Origin: Capsicum annuum
Lineage: Eukaryota > Streptophyta > Magnoliopsida > Solanales > Solanaceae
Assembly (NCBI RefSeq): GCF_002878395.1
Contig: NC_061119.1
Coordinates: 40,302,879 to 40,366,878, forward strand
Direction: 5' to 3'
DNA: 64,000 nucleotides
Shown here: in pieces, positions 47,127 to 56,950 of the stretch
Numbering within the stretch: the stretch's first letter is position 1
Layout of the letters: each line of letters opens with the position of its first letter
Program-made: the position numbers and the translations under genes
The notes under the pieces: generated by a model
Told to the model about the DNA's origin: nothing
Database searches by the model: none
The model's input: the letters and a program-made list of their open reading frames with translations, nothing else

Positions 47127-47649
47127 ATGGTTCGGACACGTGATGAGGAGGGGCATGGATGCCCTGGTTCATAAGTGTGAGAGACTAGTTTTGGATGGTT
47201 TTAGGCAGGGTATGGGTAGGCCAAAGAAGTACTGGGGAAAGGTGATTAGGCAGGATATGAAGCAGTTACAGCTCACTGAGGACATGACCCTAGATAGGAA
47301 GATCTAGAAGACGCGAATTAGGGCAGAAGGCTAGGGTCAGTTTGGGTCACTAGTGTAGGGAATTACTTGTTGGTGGTATTATTCTTGTTATGATACCTTG
47401 TTTCATGCTTTATTACGAATCAGTTTACTTTTCTCTATTTACTATTACTTATGGATGTCGTATTTATGTTATACCATCTTGTTCCATGCTTTACTATGAA
47501 TTATTTAGTATTCCATGTCTCGAGCCGGGGTCTATCAGAAATAGCCTTTCTACTTCTTTAGAGGTAGAGGTATGGACTGCGTACATCTTACCCTCCCTAA
47601 ACCTCACTATGTGGGAATACACTGGGATTGTTGTTGTTGTTGTTGTCTT
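47127..47649 (+). mobile_element. RTE-type LINE, 5'-truncated 3' end with TTG-repeat tail
   Basis: It starts inside the C-terminal coding region ('[12 protein letters not shown]', '[20 protein letters not shown]', '[16 protein letters not shown]'), continues into a 3' UTR with the characteristic 'tggactgcgtacatcttacc' and 'ctatgtgggaatacactggg', and ends in five to six TTG repeats. 'ttcttcttg' before the start (47118-47126) is repeated after the tail (47651-47659), a likely target duplication, though both sit in pyrimidine-rich DNA. A 5' truncation is typical of LINE copies made by target-primed reverse transcription. The insertion lies inside the minus-strand L1 element. Confidence 0.85.
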
Positions 47650-47659
47650 CTTCTTCTTG

Positions 47660-48880
47660 TGTATGGTGGTTGTTAGTATTTGCTTCCTTCTTACTGCTCT
47701 CTACACCTTCTTTCTTCTCATTATCATTGTTTTTGTTCCCCTCCTCTCTTCTACTCTCCATCATGTGATCATCTCCTACTAAATCTCCAAACTTGTTATT
47801 TATATCTACTTTTGCATTCTTGTTTGGCGGAGCCTTCTGATTTCATCTTATTTTCAGCCTTCCTCTATATTATTGTTTCCCTATTCTATTCCTTGCTTCC
47901 TTCTCTATTGTTGAAATTCCTCTTCTCCCATTACCATGGCCTTACCCTTATCTTCTTTAGTTATTTGTTCTTCTTTGTTCTTTTCTTTAGAATTTGACTT
48001 CTTATTCTGATCATTAGACTCTGCCACTTCCTCTTTCTCTTTCTTTGGGTACAGTTCCGGATGTATGACATAGCATTCCTCATTGTTCTCTGTAATTTAA
48101 ATTCCTTACAGTACTTGGGAACATAGTCATATCTAATGTGAATCCATTTCTCTATCACTTTTCCTGACTTCCTCCTCATACCTACGTTTTTCCTCTTTGA
48201 AAATTCTCTCAGTAGATCTACCTCTACTTTTACTCTATCACAGCTAGGCATTTTTTTTATTTTGTGTATCTAGATCAACTTGCAATGATTTTTAAACTAT
48301 CGCTACTAATGAAAAGACTTCCTCCTCTGCAAAGAAATTTGGGGGTCGTGATGGAAAAAATATCCACGTTATTGCAATAGTTGTTTCTTCCTCCGGATTG
48401 AATATTGGATCCCATTTCAGCATTCTCATTGGATAAGACTAATAATTTTTTGTTATATAGAACTGTGTCTCTGATAGTAAACACACGTAATCCTCTATTT
48501 TGTAGCCCTCATTAATACATGTCTATTGTTCAACAACCCAATACTAACCTCACCCTTCAAATCGCATTGTTTTGGTATTAATTTTCTTAAATCTTGTATC
48601 CCTGGCCAGTCATATGAAAATTTTTCAATAACAACATATTGTAAATCTTCACTGATTATCATTTGATTTACCTATTCCTCCTCCCATACTATACGTGGTT
48701 CACCATGCAAATAAGATATTTCCTTCAATGGTACAGATTTATATGGTCGAGTAGGGTTTGAAATAAAGTAGCATAAGACGTTTTAGGTATCAGACTATCA
48801 TCAATAACACTGGTTATAGCTACTTGACCAGTTTCCACTGTTGGAGGCTCGCCAACAGTCGTTGCAGCCATCCATTTCGG
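47660..48880 (-). pseudogene. L1-type LINE ORF1 (gag-like) remnant
   Basis: From about 48873 the minus strand reads 'MAATTVGEPPTVETGQVAI', then 'EISYLHGEPRIVWEEE', a stop, 'VNQMIISEDLQYVVIEKFSY', 'LRKLIPKQCDLKGEVSIG', and, in the segment 48251-47961, 'RVKVEVDLLREFSKRKNVGM' and 'YDYVPKYCKEFKLQ'. This matches the RNA-binding ORF1 of plant L1 elements (DUF4283-type region followed by a CCHC-like motif). At least one stop and several frameshifts break it. The 3' part, 47660-47960, is purine-rich on the minus strand and no longer recognisable. Confidence 0.8.
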
Positions 48881-49482
48881 CTAATTTTTGTGTAGGCAAA
48901 GCTATGGTTTTAGGTTCCTATTTTTTCGAAGCTTTGAATTTGCCTTAGAAAATGACTTGTGATTATACGGCTTTTGAGATTGTTGGCATTGGATATGTAA
49001 AATTGAATTATTGTGGGTTATGAATATAAAAGAATTCGGAGTTATGAATATTATTAATACTAATAAGAGTATAATTTATGAGGATAAAGAAGTGTGAGTT
49101 ATGAAAATAATTTTTAAAAATAAAATATTTGAATTTTTTTTTAGAAAAATGAGAATGAAGATCATTGAGAGGTGTATAAATTTTTCTAAGTTTTGTGTTA
49201 CTCATTGTACACATGTTTTAATGCTATTTATACCATTTTAAAGAGTCTGTACTGGTTAACATAAAAAATACGTGTAGCATACGCTATAAAAGAGGTAAAA
49301 CATACACATGTTTTAATGCTATATTGACTATTAAAATAGAGGTAAATTTAGATTAATGTAACCCTATATTAAAATGAAATCAGACATTTCATTTTTTTTA
49401 ATCAGTAAAAACATGCTACTAATTATATTCTTGCATCCTATTTATTAAACACACTCATATTTATAATCTCAAAGATAAAGAA
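48881..49482. other. Intergenic DNA upstream of the inhibitor gene
   Basis: AT-rich. A ~19-bp direct repeat 'acacatgttttaatgctat' occurs at about 49209 and 49304, about 95 bp apart and on either side of a TATA-like site. The minus-strand open frame 49008-49214 has no recognised product. Confidence 0.5.
49285..49292 (+). promoter_or_regulatory. Possible TATA box of the inhibitor gene
   Basis: TATAAAAG in 'acgctataaaagagg' lies 191 bp upstream of the start codon, a distance that would leave a 5' untranslated region of roughly 160 nt. Other AT-rich strings closer to the gene could serve instead; no transcript evidence is available. Confidence 0.35.
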
Positions 49483-50046
49483 ATGAGGAGATCAATTTCT
49501 AGTTCTTCATCAAGCTCCCTAGTCCTCTTCCTTCCCTATATGTTTTTATTAAGTTTTGATCTTTGTGGTGCGAATTTAAGAGCAAATGCCGACACTCAAC
49601 TAATTCAAAAAGTTTGTGATGGTTCTACTGTGAAAGATTTTTGCTATAATATTTTCAGAAATGATTCTTATTCTCAATGGGCAACAACTAAGTACAATTT
49701 TGAAGATATTACGATTCAATTGGCATATTCAAACTACACAAATATTCACAGGAAAATTTTAACAGTTACTTTAAATGAAACAAATTCAGAATTTAGGCGA
49801 ATTTACAGAAGCTGTCTCCATCAATATATACTTCTGAAATCAGATTTTGAGAATCTAATTTATAAATTGATCTTCAAAGGTGATTTAAATGAAGCAGTCC
49901 AGAATGCATCTAGTCATATATTTACTTGTATGGGTTATTTCACCCAATTTTCAAATGTCCCAAATCCCTTTGCTCATGATAATGAAAATCTTATTTACTT
50001 CTTTGAACTGATTAGGGGTATTTATTTCTCCCCTCTAGATTCATGA
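49483..50046 (+). CDS. Invertase/pectin methylesterase inhibitor family protein
   Basis: An uninterrupted, apparently single-exon frame of 187 residues, a usual size for this family. Residues 1-36 look like a secretory signal (Ser-rich start, hydrophobic core LVLFLPYMFLLSF). The mature part has the family's four-cysteine pattern: C45 and C54 with eight residues between ('VCDGSTVKDFC'), then C111 ('YRSCLHQY') and C149 ('FTCMGYF'). Known members are apoplastic or vacuolar four-helix-bundle proteins that bind and inhibit acid invertases or pectin methylesterases; sequence alone does not say which. The segment 'FEDITIQLAYSNYTNIH' resembles the subgroup annotated as putative invertase inhibitors. 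Four N-glycosylation sequons (N60, N84, N98, N141) fit a secreted protein. The first ATG is used; no in-frame start competes. Confidence 0.82.
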   Translation: MRRSISSSSSSSLVLFLPYMFLLSFDLCGANLRANADTQLIQKVCDGSTVKDFCYNIFRNDSYSQWATTKYNFEDITIQLAYSNYTNIHRKILTVTLNETNSEFRRIYRSCLHQYILLKSDFENLIYKLIFKGDLNEAVQNASSHIFTCMGYFTQFSNVPNPFAHDNENLIYFFELIRGIYFSPLDS

Positions 50047-51129
50047 ATTTGAAGAATGTGTTTTTTTTTTCAGTGATTATATAATTCACATATTCATGAA
50101 TTTATTCATGAACTGGATTTAATGAATTTTTATGTTCGAGGGATATTTTGACATTTTCCCTTCTTATTTTCAATTCTCAAGTTTGACTAGATAGTAGATA
50201 TAATTGAATAGTTGATAAAAGAAATGGGAGGCCAAAGTTTGAAACTCTGTTTGTTAGATAATTAAGTGTTAAATGAGGTATAAAATATTATTATTTAATA
50301 GTATTTTAGTGTTTACATACGTAATTAACTTTTTAATTTTCAAAGTATTGATAAGTGATGGAGTAAAAAATCCTTCAAATTTCTTTAAAAATATTATAAA
50401 ACATACACACGCTTTCTTCGTTCCTAATTAGTTGTCGTCCTTATTAAAAATAGATATTCCTTAATATTTGTCATTTCACAAAATCAAAGCATAATTACTT
50501 ATTTGTTTCATTTTTAGCCTTACTCATAAATATAATGTATATATCAATATTAAATAAATAAAAGATATATTAAATATAGAAGAGTAATAAACTAAGGTAA
50601 TTTAGTCAATTTGGCATATAATTTTTTTTAAGGAGAGTGCAAACAGAAATGATGACAATTATTTAGGAAAATGAGTTAAAAAAGACGTTGATAATTGAAT
50701 AAATTAAAAGGGACACATAACTAGTCAAAATCAATTAAGTAAATTTAAGACCTAATTATAATTAGTAAAACATTGAAACTAAGTATTACAATATGAAATA
50801 TTATTTACTCCCATTCATATTTTAAATTTCAAACTTTCTACTCCTCCCTACTCCATTGTCTTTTTCTTCATCCGCTTCTTTCTTCTTCTCCTTTTTTTTA
50901 TTCTCCCCTTCTTCATCTTTTTCTTTCTTTTCATATTTACCATTTTTCTTCTGTGTTTTTCTTGTCTTTGCCTTATCTTCTTATCATTTTTTTCTTCTGA
51001 GTTTTATTCTCTTTTGAGTTTTTTACTTTATCTTCATTTAGGATTTTCATCTTTTTATTTGTGTGTTTTTATATTTCTGCACTTCATCATTCAGATTTGA
51101 TTTAAAAATTTCAGAGAGTATTGGATAAA

Positions 51130-51440
51130 AAGATTTGCAATCGTCGAAAAACAATCGAGTTGTTTAAGCAACAGAAAACATCGTTTGAACAATTCAGAGT
51201 TATTTAAGTAAAAGAATAATATTGTTTAAACAGTCAAGAGTTGTTAAAACATCTGCTAGTTATTTGAAAGTAGTGATGATGGGGAAGGGGGGGGGGGTTG
51301 ATTTTAGGGAGGAGGGGGCATTGTTTAAACAATCTTTAGTTGTTTAAGTAAACAAAAGATGTTGTTTAAACAATCGAAAATTGTTTAACATCTGCTAATT
51401 GTTTGGAGGGGGTTGAGTCGGGAGGGGGGAGGGGGGAGGA
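51130..51440. repeat. Internally duplicated segment with 'gttgtttaaacaatc' motifs and G-runs
   Basis: 'gttgtttaagcaacagaaaa', 'ttgtttaaacagtc', 'aacatctgctagttatttg' and their variants recur about 180-190 bp later ('gttgtttaagtaaacaaaag', 'ttgtttaaacaatcg', 'aacatctgctaattgtttg'). G-runs follow each half (a 12-G run at 51287-51298; 51405-51440). The AAACAATT/TTGTTTAA arms are self-complementary. Confidence 0.6.
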
Positions 51441-51730
51441 TGGGGCTGAAGGGTGAAGGAGGGAAAAGGAAAAAAGTAGTGGAGGTTTTATGTAAATAAA
51501 AAACTTATCGATGTTTTAAAAATATGTGTCATTATCACTAATTTAAAAATTATTCCTTTACTATCTTTTTAAGAGTTTTGTCATATTTTCTTTATTTTCA
51601 CTCTCAAAAATACTTTTTAATTAATCCTAGTTTAGATATGGGGGAGTACCTTATTTTTTTACAATGACCAACTACATACCTCAAATTTTCTTAAGTGTGA
51701 TTACACCCCAACCTAATAGACGAACAAATT

Positions 51731-51842
51731 TCAATGTTATCCATTCTTGTTTAATAATTGAAGTAAACATGTGAAACAATTGCTTCCAATGTTATCCGTT
51801 CTTGTTTAATGATGGAAGTAAACAAGTGAAATATTGCTTGTT
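51731..51842 (+). repeat. ~55-bp tandem duplication
   Basis: 'caatgttatccattcttgtt' to 'acaattgct' is repeated once with a few changes ('caatgttatccgttcttgtt' to 'atattgct'). Unit length is about 55 bp. Confidence 0.75.
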
Positions 51843-52094
51843 CATCTTTTTGTCTACTTTTTAATTTTGGAATGTTCAATAATATCTGTTCAATTTATAA
51901 AATCAATAGATAATTTATCTATTTCTACTCATTTTACCCTTAACATTAAATACGATTCATTATCTAACGTATTTTTTAAAGCATTAAATTTATTAATTTA
52001 AAAGGTAATATGATAAAATTATCCATATCATTTACTGTTTCTTAATTTATGTGTCAATAAAAAATAGACAAGTAAAAATAAACGAAGAAACTAA

Positions 52095-53147
52095 GGCTTT
52101 ATTTGTTTGCACTTAATGGAAGTCCGAATCTAAGTGGTTCAGTCTTCAGACGATTAAGTGCATTCGTTTTTTGTTAAGATTTTAGTTTTGAAACCAAGTC
52201 TTAATATATTGAGTTATTCTTGTGTTGGATAATATTCACCACCACTCTATCCACAATCACCAGTCACCACTACTAACCACCTTTGCCACCACCACCATTG
52301 TCAACCACCACCAACTACCTTCACCATCAAAACCACCATTCACAATCGATATCGCTACTAACCACTATTATCAACCACTATCATATCTACCACCTTCATT
52401 ATTCTAATTATATTCACCATTATCACCACCTCTAATGCCAACACCAACGCCGCCACCATCATCAACCACTATCTGTCAATCCCTACTATTGATAAACTCA
52501 TCTATCACAACTAGTACCACCTCTAACACATCATCAACATTCACACATTCTTCGGCCGTCACCACTACTATAATTATCATCGATGTCACCACGTATACCA
52601 CTGCTTCAACCACTATCATCACTATAGTCTATCTCCACTAACGATCACAGCTAACAGCATCTCCAACTATCACCAATACATCGTCAACCATCATGCATTC
52701 ATTTTTCAGCCATCACAATCAATATCTCCAACTACTAATATCAACCAACTTCACATCACTATCACTACCACTACCAATCGCCACTATCATAACAATCACT
52801 ACAATACAACCATCACAACATCACCACCAACATTACTAATCACTAACATAAATCATTACCACCACCACCACCATTACGAACCATCTTCATTATCACTATC
52901 AAACTAAAATAATTTTTTTCAATCAAATAATAATTTAGCTTTGTGGAATTAAAAAATTTTCTAATATATAATTACTTTCTAATTTGAATATTATTTTTAT
53001 TATATATACAAATAAATAAATATTACACATTCAGATGTTGAAAAATAGTCTTAACCATCCAGTTTGCAGATCCGGAGACAATATCTTAATTATTCAAATG
53101 TGCATTCAGATTCAACCGTCTGAATCTTAATAAAAATAAATGCAGCA
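52095..53147. mobile_element. MITE-like element, TAA-flanked, with low-complexity interior
   Basis: The left end GGCTTTATTTGTTTGCAC and the right end (reverse complement TGCTGCATTTATTTTTATTA) are imperfect terminal inverted repeats, each followed by related 'gaatct/gattcag' blocks. TAA lies at both edges (52092-52094 and 53148-53150), as for PIF/Harbinger-type insertions. Just inside the left end 'gcacttaat' (52109-52117) and 'attaagtgc' (52153-52161) form a hairpin stem. There is no transposase. The interior is mostly ACC/ATC-rich low-complexity sequence. The superfamily assignment is tentative; a hAT-derived element is the main alternative. Confidence 0.5.
52248..52910 (+). repeat. Degenerate ACC/ATC trinucleotide-rich tract
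   Basis: Long runs of 'caccaccacc', 'atcaccac' and 'actacc' variants occupy ~660 bp with strong strand asymmetry (C and A, little G). The open frames at 52222-52407 and 52435-52641 (His/Thr/Ser/Pro-rich) are products of this composition, not genes. Confidence 0.85.
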
Positions 53148-53415
53148 TAAGTCATAAAAAAATGTCTCAATACCCGTAAATGTGGAAATAGCATAAATTC
53201 ATTCCAAAATTTGATGATATGAATTGTCTAGCTAAAAACAATAATGTACTAATTTCTAATGACTTTTAGTGATAGAAGACTAGAAGGAGGGACTGTGAGT
53301 AAGTAGGACTCCCTCTGTGTCAATTCACATGATATATTTTGGATACTAAGATACAAATAAATCTATTTTTATTGTAATTTTTTATATATGTTTTAAATGT
53401 AGGAAAAATTAATAT

Positions 53416-53936
53416 AATATTGATATGGACGTGAAATTAATAATAGTATTAAAATAGTCATAAATACTGTGTCGTGGAAAGACACTGCCTTGAAAGCAAT
53501 TTCGACCCAACTCTGGTGCAAATTCTTCTAGCTGGTCGCTCCCCAAGGTACCACAACTACTTCCAAACTTGTGCACTCGTGGCTGAAAGTCGGAAGGTTG
53601 CCTAAACCAATTGCCCAAAATAATTCAAGATAAGGAAAGGAGGAAGACTCTATTTCTTTTTCTTTCTATTTGTTGTGTAGTCTCTTTTATCGGTAGGTGC
53701 TCTTTATATAGTATGTTGAAATTGACAAAGACGGGTAAACTTTGAAGAAATTAATGGTGAGTATTAATGGCATTAAAAATCCATTACTACATGTTATAGA
53801 ATTTACATTTTGAAGAATATGTGTTCATCCTCTCTGTAACATAGAAGTGTATGTTCTACTCCTATGAAACGTATGTAATTTTATTTTTTTATTCTTTACA
53901 TTACATTAATGACTTATGGATAGTATTGATGTTACA
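53416..53936 (-). mobile_element. Ty1/copia 3' LTR
   Basis: It matches 62646-63167 over its full length ('actgtgtcgtggaaag', 'aattcttctagctggtcgct', 'ttgcccaaaataattcaag'). Minus-strand start is TGTAACATCAATAC at 53936, directly after a polypurine tract. The inner/outer border near 53416-53421 is uncertain by a few bases, and I could not confirm a target duplication. Confidence 0.75.
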
Positions 53937-53946
53937 ATCCCCTACT
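53937..53946 (-). promoter_or_regulatory. Copia polypurine tract
   Basis: On the minus strand AGTAGGGGAT immediately precedes the TGTAACATC start of the copia LTR. It fixes the orientation of the element. Confidence 0.7.
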
Positions 53947-53994
53947 AATGTAAAAATAAAAAATAAGAATAAATTATGGGCAAAAGGAAGGAAT
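53947..53994 (-). other. Copia 3' remnant at a deletion junction
   Basis: About 48 bp of copia sequence just upstream of its polypurine tract remain. They are joined to the middle of the gypsy B LTR at about 53994/53995. The rest of the copia pol gene and the outer ~1.4 kb of the gypsy B 3' LTR are missing, so one deletion crossed the gypsy-copia border. Confidence 0.65.
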
Positions 53995-54981
53995 GAACTT
54001 ATGCACATACTACTATGACATGATTCCACTATACAACTCACATGAGCATGTTATCAAACACTTGGGGAGCATAGTCTATGCATGTAGTGATGAACAACAT
54101 ATAGGTATCTTGATTACAAATACCAACTTACACATTCAAGGGGTCTTTAACATAAATACACATAACATTACACACATGTTAATTAATTCACATAAAAACT
54201 CATAATTTCTCATAATTATACCCCAACTAACATCATAATTATGAATACAATCAAATTCAACATAAAATTCATGAAAGCAACCAATTTGTAATTTGAAAAG
54301 GGTTCTTGAACTCTAAGGGTGGAAGGAAACCCTTGGATGAACACCTAACATACCTTGGTTCTTGATTCGTGAAGATTGATGGTGTGTTCTTGAAGCTTGA
54401 ATTTGAAATTGGGTGCCCTAGGGTTTGTCCTTGAGTAAATTTGAGAGAGAATGAGTAATTTTGCTCTTTAGAATGATTAATTTCATGTTTTTTGGGTTGA
54501 ATAGAAGTGGAAAAAAACTTAATTGCCCCTCTGGACGCAGAATTAAATAAGCAAAAACCGTACCCAGTGATGCACTGGGTGACGCGCCGCATCGATGGTC
54601 GATGTGATAGCCAACATGATGCGCCGATATCGCGTTGGATCACTGGAATTTACACTGAAAGCTAGTGAAAAGTTTTGGTCGACGCGATGATTGTGCGATG
54701 CATCAAAATCGCATCGATCCACTATTTTGGACTCCTAAACGTGCCTCAAACAATGTTTGATAAATTCAAAACTTGTCCGAGAACACCTATTGATATTTAT
54801 GATCATGAATAAACCTAAAACTCAATATTTTAAGGTTGTAAAGGTCAAAAATAAGATCATGGGAATATTGAGGCCAAAATAAGACTAAGTGTCAATACTT
54901 AGCTTAAAATTTCTAAGTCTAGGACCTCTTTTCATGCTATAAAGGACTGAGTTAGGCTTGAAAATTTTATAGGGTTTTACA
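53995..54981 (-). mobile_element. Gypsy B 3' LTR, truncated
   Basis: It is homologous to 61176-62157 of the 5' LTR. The minus-strand start TGTAAAACCC lies at 54981, right after the polypurine tract. Only the first ~990 bp of the ~2.4-kb LTR remain. Minus-strand frames here (54269-54643) have counterparts in the other LTR (61529-61825) because the LTRs are homologous; no domain is recognised. Confidence 0.88.
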
Positions 54982-54995
54982 ATATCTCCCCCTTG
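54982..54995 (-). promoter_or_regulatory. Gypsy B polypurine tract
   Basis: CTCAAGGGGGAGATAT (minus strand) abuts the 3' LTR start, the plus-strand primer site. Confidence 0.8.
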
Positions 54996-55050
54996 AGAAC
55001 ATTCATCCTCGAATGAGACTGGCTAAGCTGAGAATACTGATAGAATGAGT

Positions 55051-55356
55051 TTACGTACTAAACATGCACAACTGAAGCACGATTACATGACTGAAGCTAC
55101 TGATATATTGAGTTTTCATAATGAACATGCATAACTGAAGCATGACTGAATTTTGAACATCTATACCCTCTATCGGGACTACAACTGTTAGGTCACCTAT
55201 GCACCTCTTAAGCAAGGAGATATGAAATAATGGATGTACTAAAGCTAATTCTGAAGACAACCCAAGCTCGTAAACTACCTTTCCAAAATAACTGAGAATT
55301 TGGTAAGGAGCGATATATCGAGGACTAGGCTTCCCCTTCTTGCCAAACCTCTTCAC
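55051..55356 (-). pseudogene. Gypsy B integrase C-terminal region, chromodomain lost
   Basis: 'MKRFGKKGKPSPRYIAPYQI', 'GKVVYELGLSSELALVHPLF' and 'HISLLKRCIGDLTVVVPIEG' match the segment before the chromodomain in gypsy A. After 'IDVQNS' the chromodomain is absent and the frame runs into two short direct repeats ('catgcayaactgaagca' near 55064 and 55127 on the plus strand), then the polypurine tract. An internal deletion has removed the chromodomain. Confidence 0.82.
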
Positions 55357-55478
55357 CCCTTCATAGAAGAGATTTTCAAATACACATAATCACCAATCTC
55401 AAACCCGAGATCCTTTCTTCACACATCTACATATGATTTTTGTCGGCTCTGAGTTGTCTTAAGTCTTTCCCTGATCAA

Positions 55479-56300
55479 CTAAACTTTTTCTAAGGCATCA
55501 AATACCAAGTCAGGCCCTACCATTGTGGCTTCACCTAATTCAAACCAACCAATGAGAGATCTACATCTCCTCCCATAAAGAACCTCAAACGAAGCCATAT
55601 GAATGCTGGAATGATAACTGCTATTATACGCAAACTCAATCAAGGGCAAGTGGTCATTCCAACTACCCTTAAAGTCAATGGCACACGCTCTTAACATATC
55701 TTCTAAAGTCTGAATGGTCCTTTCTACTTGACCATCTGTCTGAGGGTAGAAGGTTGTACTGAGGTGAACTTGCATACCAAGACTTTTTTGAAAGGCTTTC
55801 CAGAAATAAGAGGTAAATTGCATACCTCTATTTAAAATAATGGACAATGGAACTCCATGCAATCTGACCAACTCTCTAACATAAAGCTTGGCATAATCCT
55901 CAGTTGAATAAGAGGTATGAATTGGTAAAAAGTAAGCTAATTTGGTCATCCTATCCACAACGGCCCATATCAAATCATGTTGGTGATGAATACGGGGTAA
56001 ACCCATTACAAAATCTATGTTCACCTCCTCCCACTTCCATGTGGGAATACTGAACTCCTGCATAGACCCATTAGGCTTCTAATACTCAATCTTAACCTAC
56101 TGACATGTCGAGTACTTAGCTATAAATTCTGCAAAGTCTTTCTTCATTCCACTCCACCAATAGACTTCCCACAAGTCGCGGTAAATCTTGGTGGCCCCTG
56201 GGTGAATCGAGTAGCGTACACCATGCACTTCTGCAATAATCCATTGTCTCACGCTATCTACACATGGAACACATAGTCTAACCTGGCAGCGTAACACACC
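55479..56300 (-). pseudogene. Gypsy B integrase core and zinc finger, catalytic Asp changed
   Basis: The zinc-finger piece (56297-56097) has 'EVHGVRYSIHPGATKIYRDL' and 'AKYSTCQ' (first cysteine of the CxxC pair is tyrosine). The core (56063-55479, 194 unbroken residues) reads 'VNIDFVMGLPR', 'AVVDRMTKLAYFLP', 'IILNRGMQFTSYFWKAFQ' and 'TDGQVERTIQTLEDMLRAC'. The second catalytic residue, Asp in the conserved SDRG block, is Asn here (codon at 55832-55830, a G-to-A change), so even this unbroken domain should be inactive. Confidence 0.92.
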
Positions 56301-56394
56301 ATCTCCCTCTTGGGAGAAAACCTCTACTTTTTTTATCTCTAACTGACTCTTTTAGATTAACTAAACTGGGATCCCTATCTTACTTTTCTTTTAC

Positions 56395-56950
56395 TTAGAA
56401 AACCAGAGATGATTTTAAACTATTTTGCACCCATATGCTACCCTCTGATGAATTAATTAAGTAGACACCTAGTTGGGCAAGCTGATGAACTTTCTGAACT
56501 AACTTCTTTTTACCATCTTCCACGTGAGCAACACTACCCATAGACATCCTGCTGAGAGCATCCACCATATTGACCTTGCCCAAATGATACAGAACACTCA
56601 TGTCATAGTCTTTCAATAACTCTAACCACCTTGTCTGATGCAGGTTTAGGTCTTTCTAGGAAAACACATACTGCAGGATTTTATGGTCTGTGAACACATC
56701 AACATGTACACCATACAAATAATGCCTCTAAATCTTTAAGGCAAACACTATAACTGCTAACTCAAGATCATGAGTAGGGTAATTCTTTTCATGGGGCTTA
56801 AGCTGTCTAGAGGCATAGGCTATGACCTTACCTCTCTGCATCAAAACACACCCCAAACCAACTATGAAAGCATCACAATATACCATAAATTCATCTGAAC
56901 CATATGGTAAAGTCAAAACTGAGGTTGTAATAAGTCGAGTCTTCAACTCC
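56395..56950 (-). pseudogene. Gypsy B RNase H (broken)
   Basis: '[18 protein letters not shown]' and '[20 protein letters not shown]' (56946-56728) followed by a stop in the 'KIW' block, then 'KDYDMSVLYHLGKVNMVDAL' (56616-56395) with the 'DALSRMS' end. The order and spacing match gypsy A RNase H; stops separate the halves. Confidence 0.88.

Larger units (their letters stand above)
50047..52091. other. Intergenic DNA downstream of the inhibitor gene
   Basis: No gene is seen. It holds an inverted repeat 'ttcatgaatttattcatgaa' at about 50093-50112, a pyrimidine-rich block (50840-51080), and a segment with repeated 'ttgtttaaacaat' motifs and G-runs (51130-51440). Confidence 0.6.

Noticed and set aside
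47390..47782. 130-residue open frame rich in Val, Phe and Leu
   Set aside because: It spans the 3' UTR and TTG tail of the RTE element and continues into flanking LINE DNA; the Val/Phe run comes from the TTG and CTT repeats.
52222..52641. Two open frames resembling His/Thr/Pro-rich proteins
   Set aside because: They are low-complexity translation of the ACC/ATC tract inside the MITE-like element.
54269..54643. 124-residue minus-strand frame also found at 61529-61825
   Set aside because: Its occurrence in both places reflects homologous gypsy B LTRs, not a conserved gene; the frames differ in length and carry no domain.
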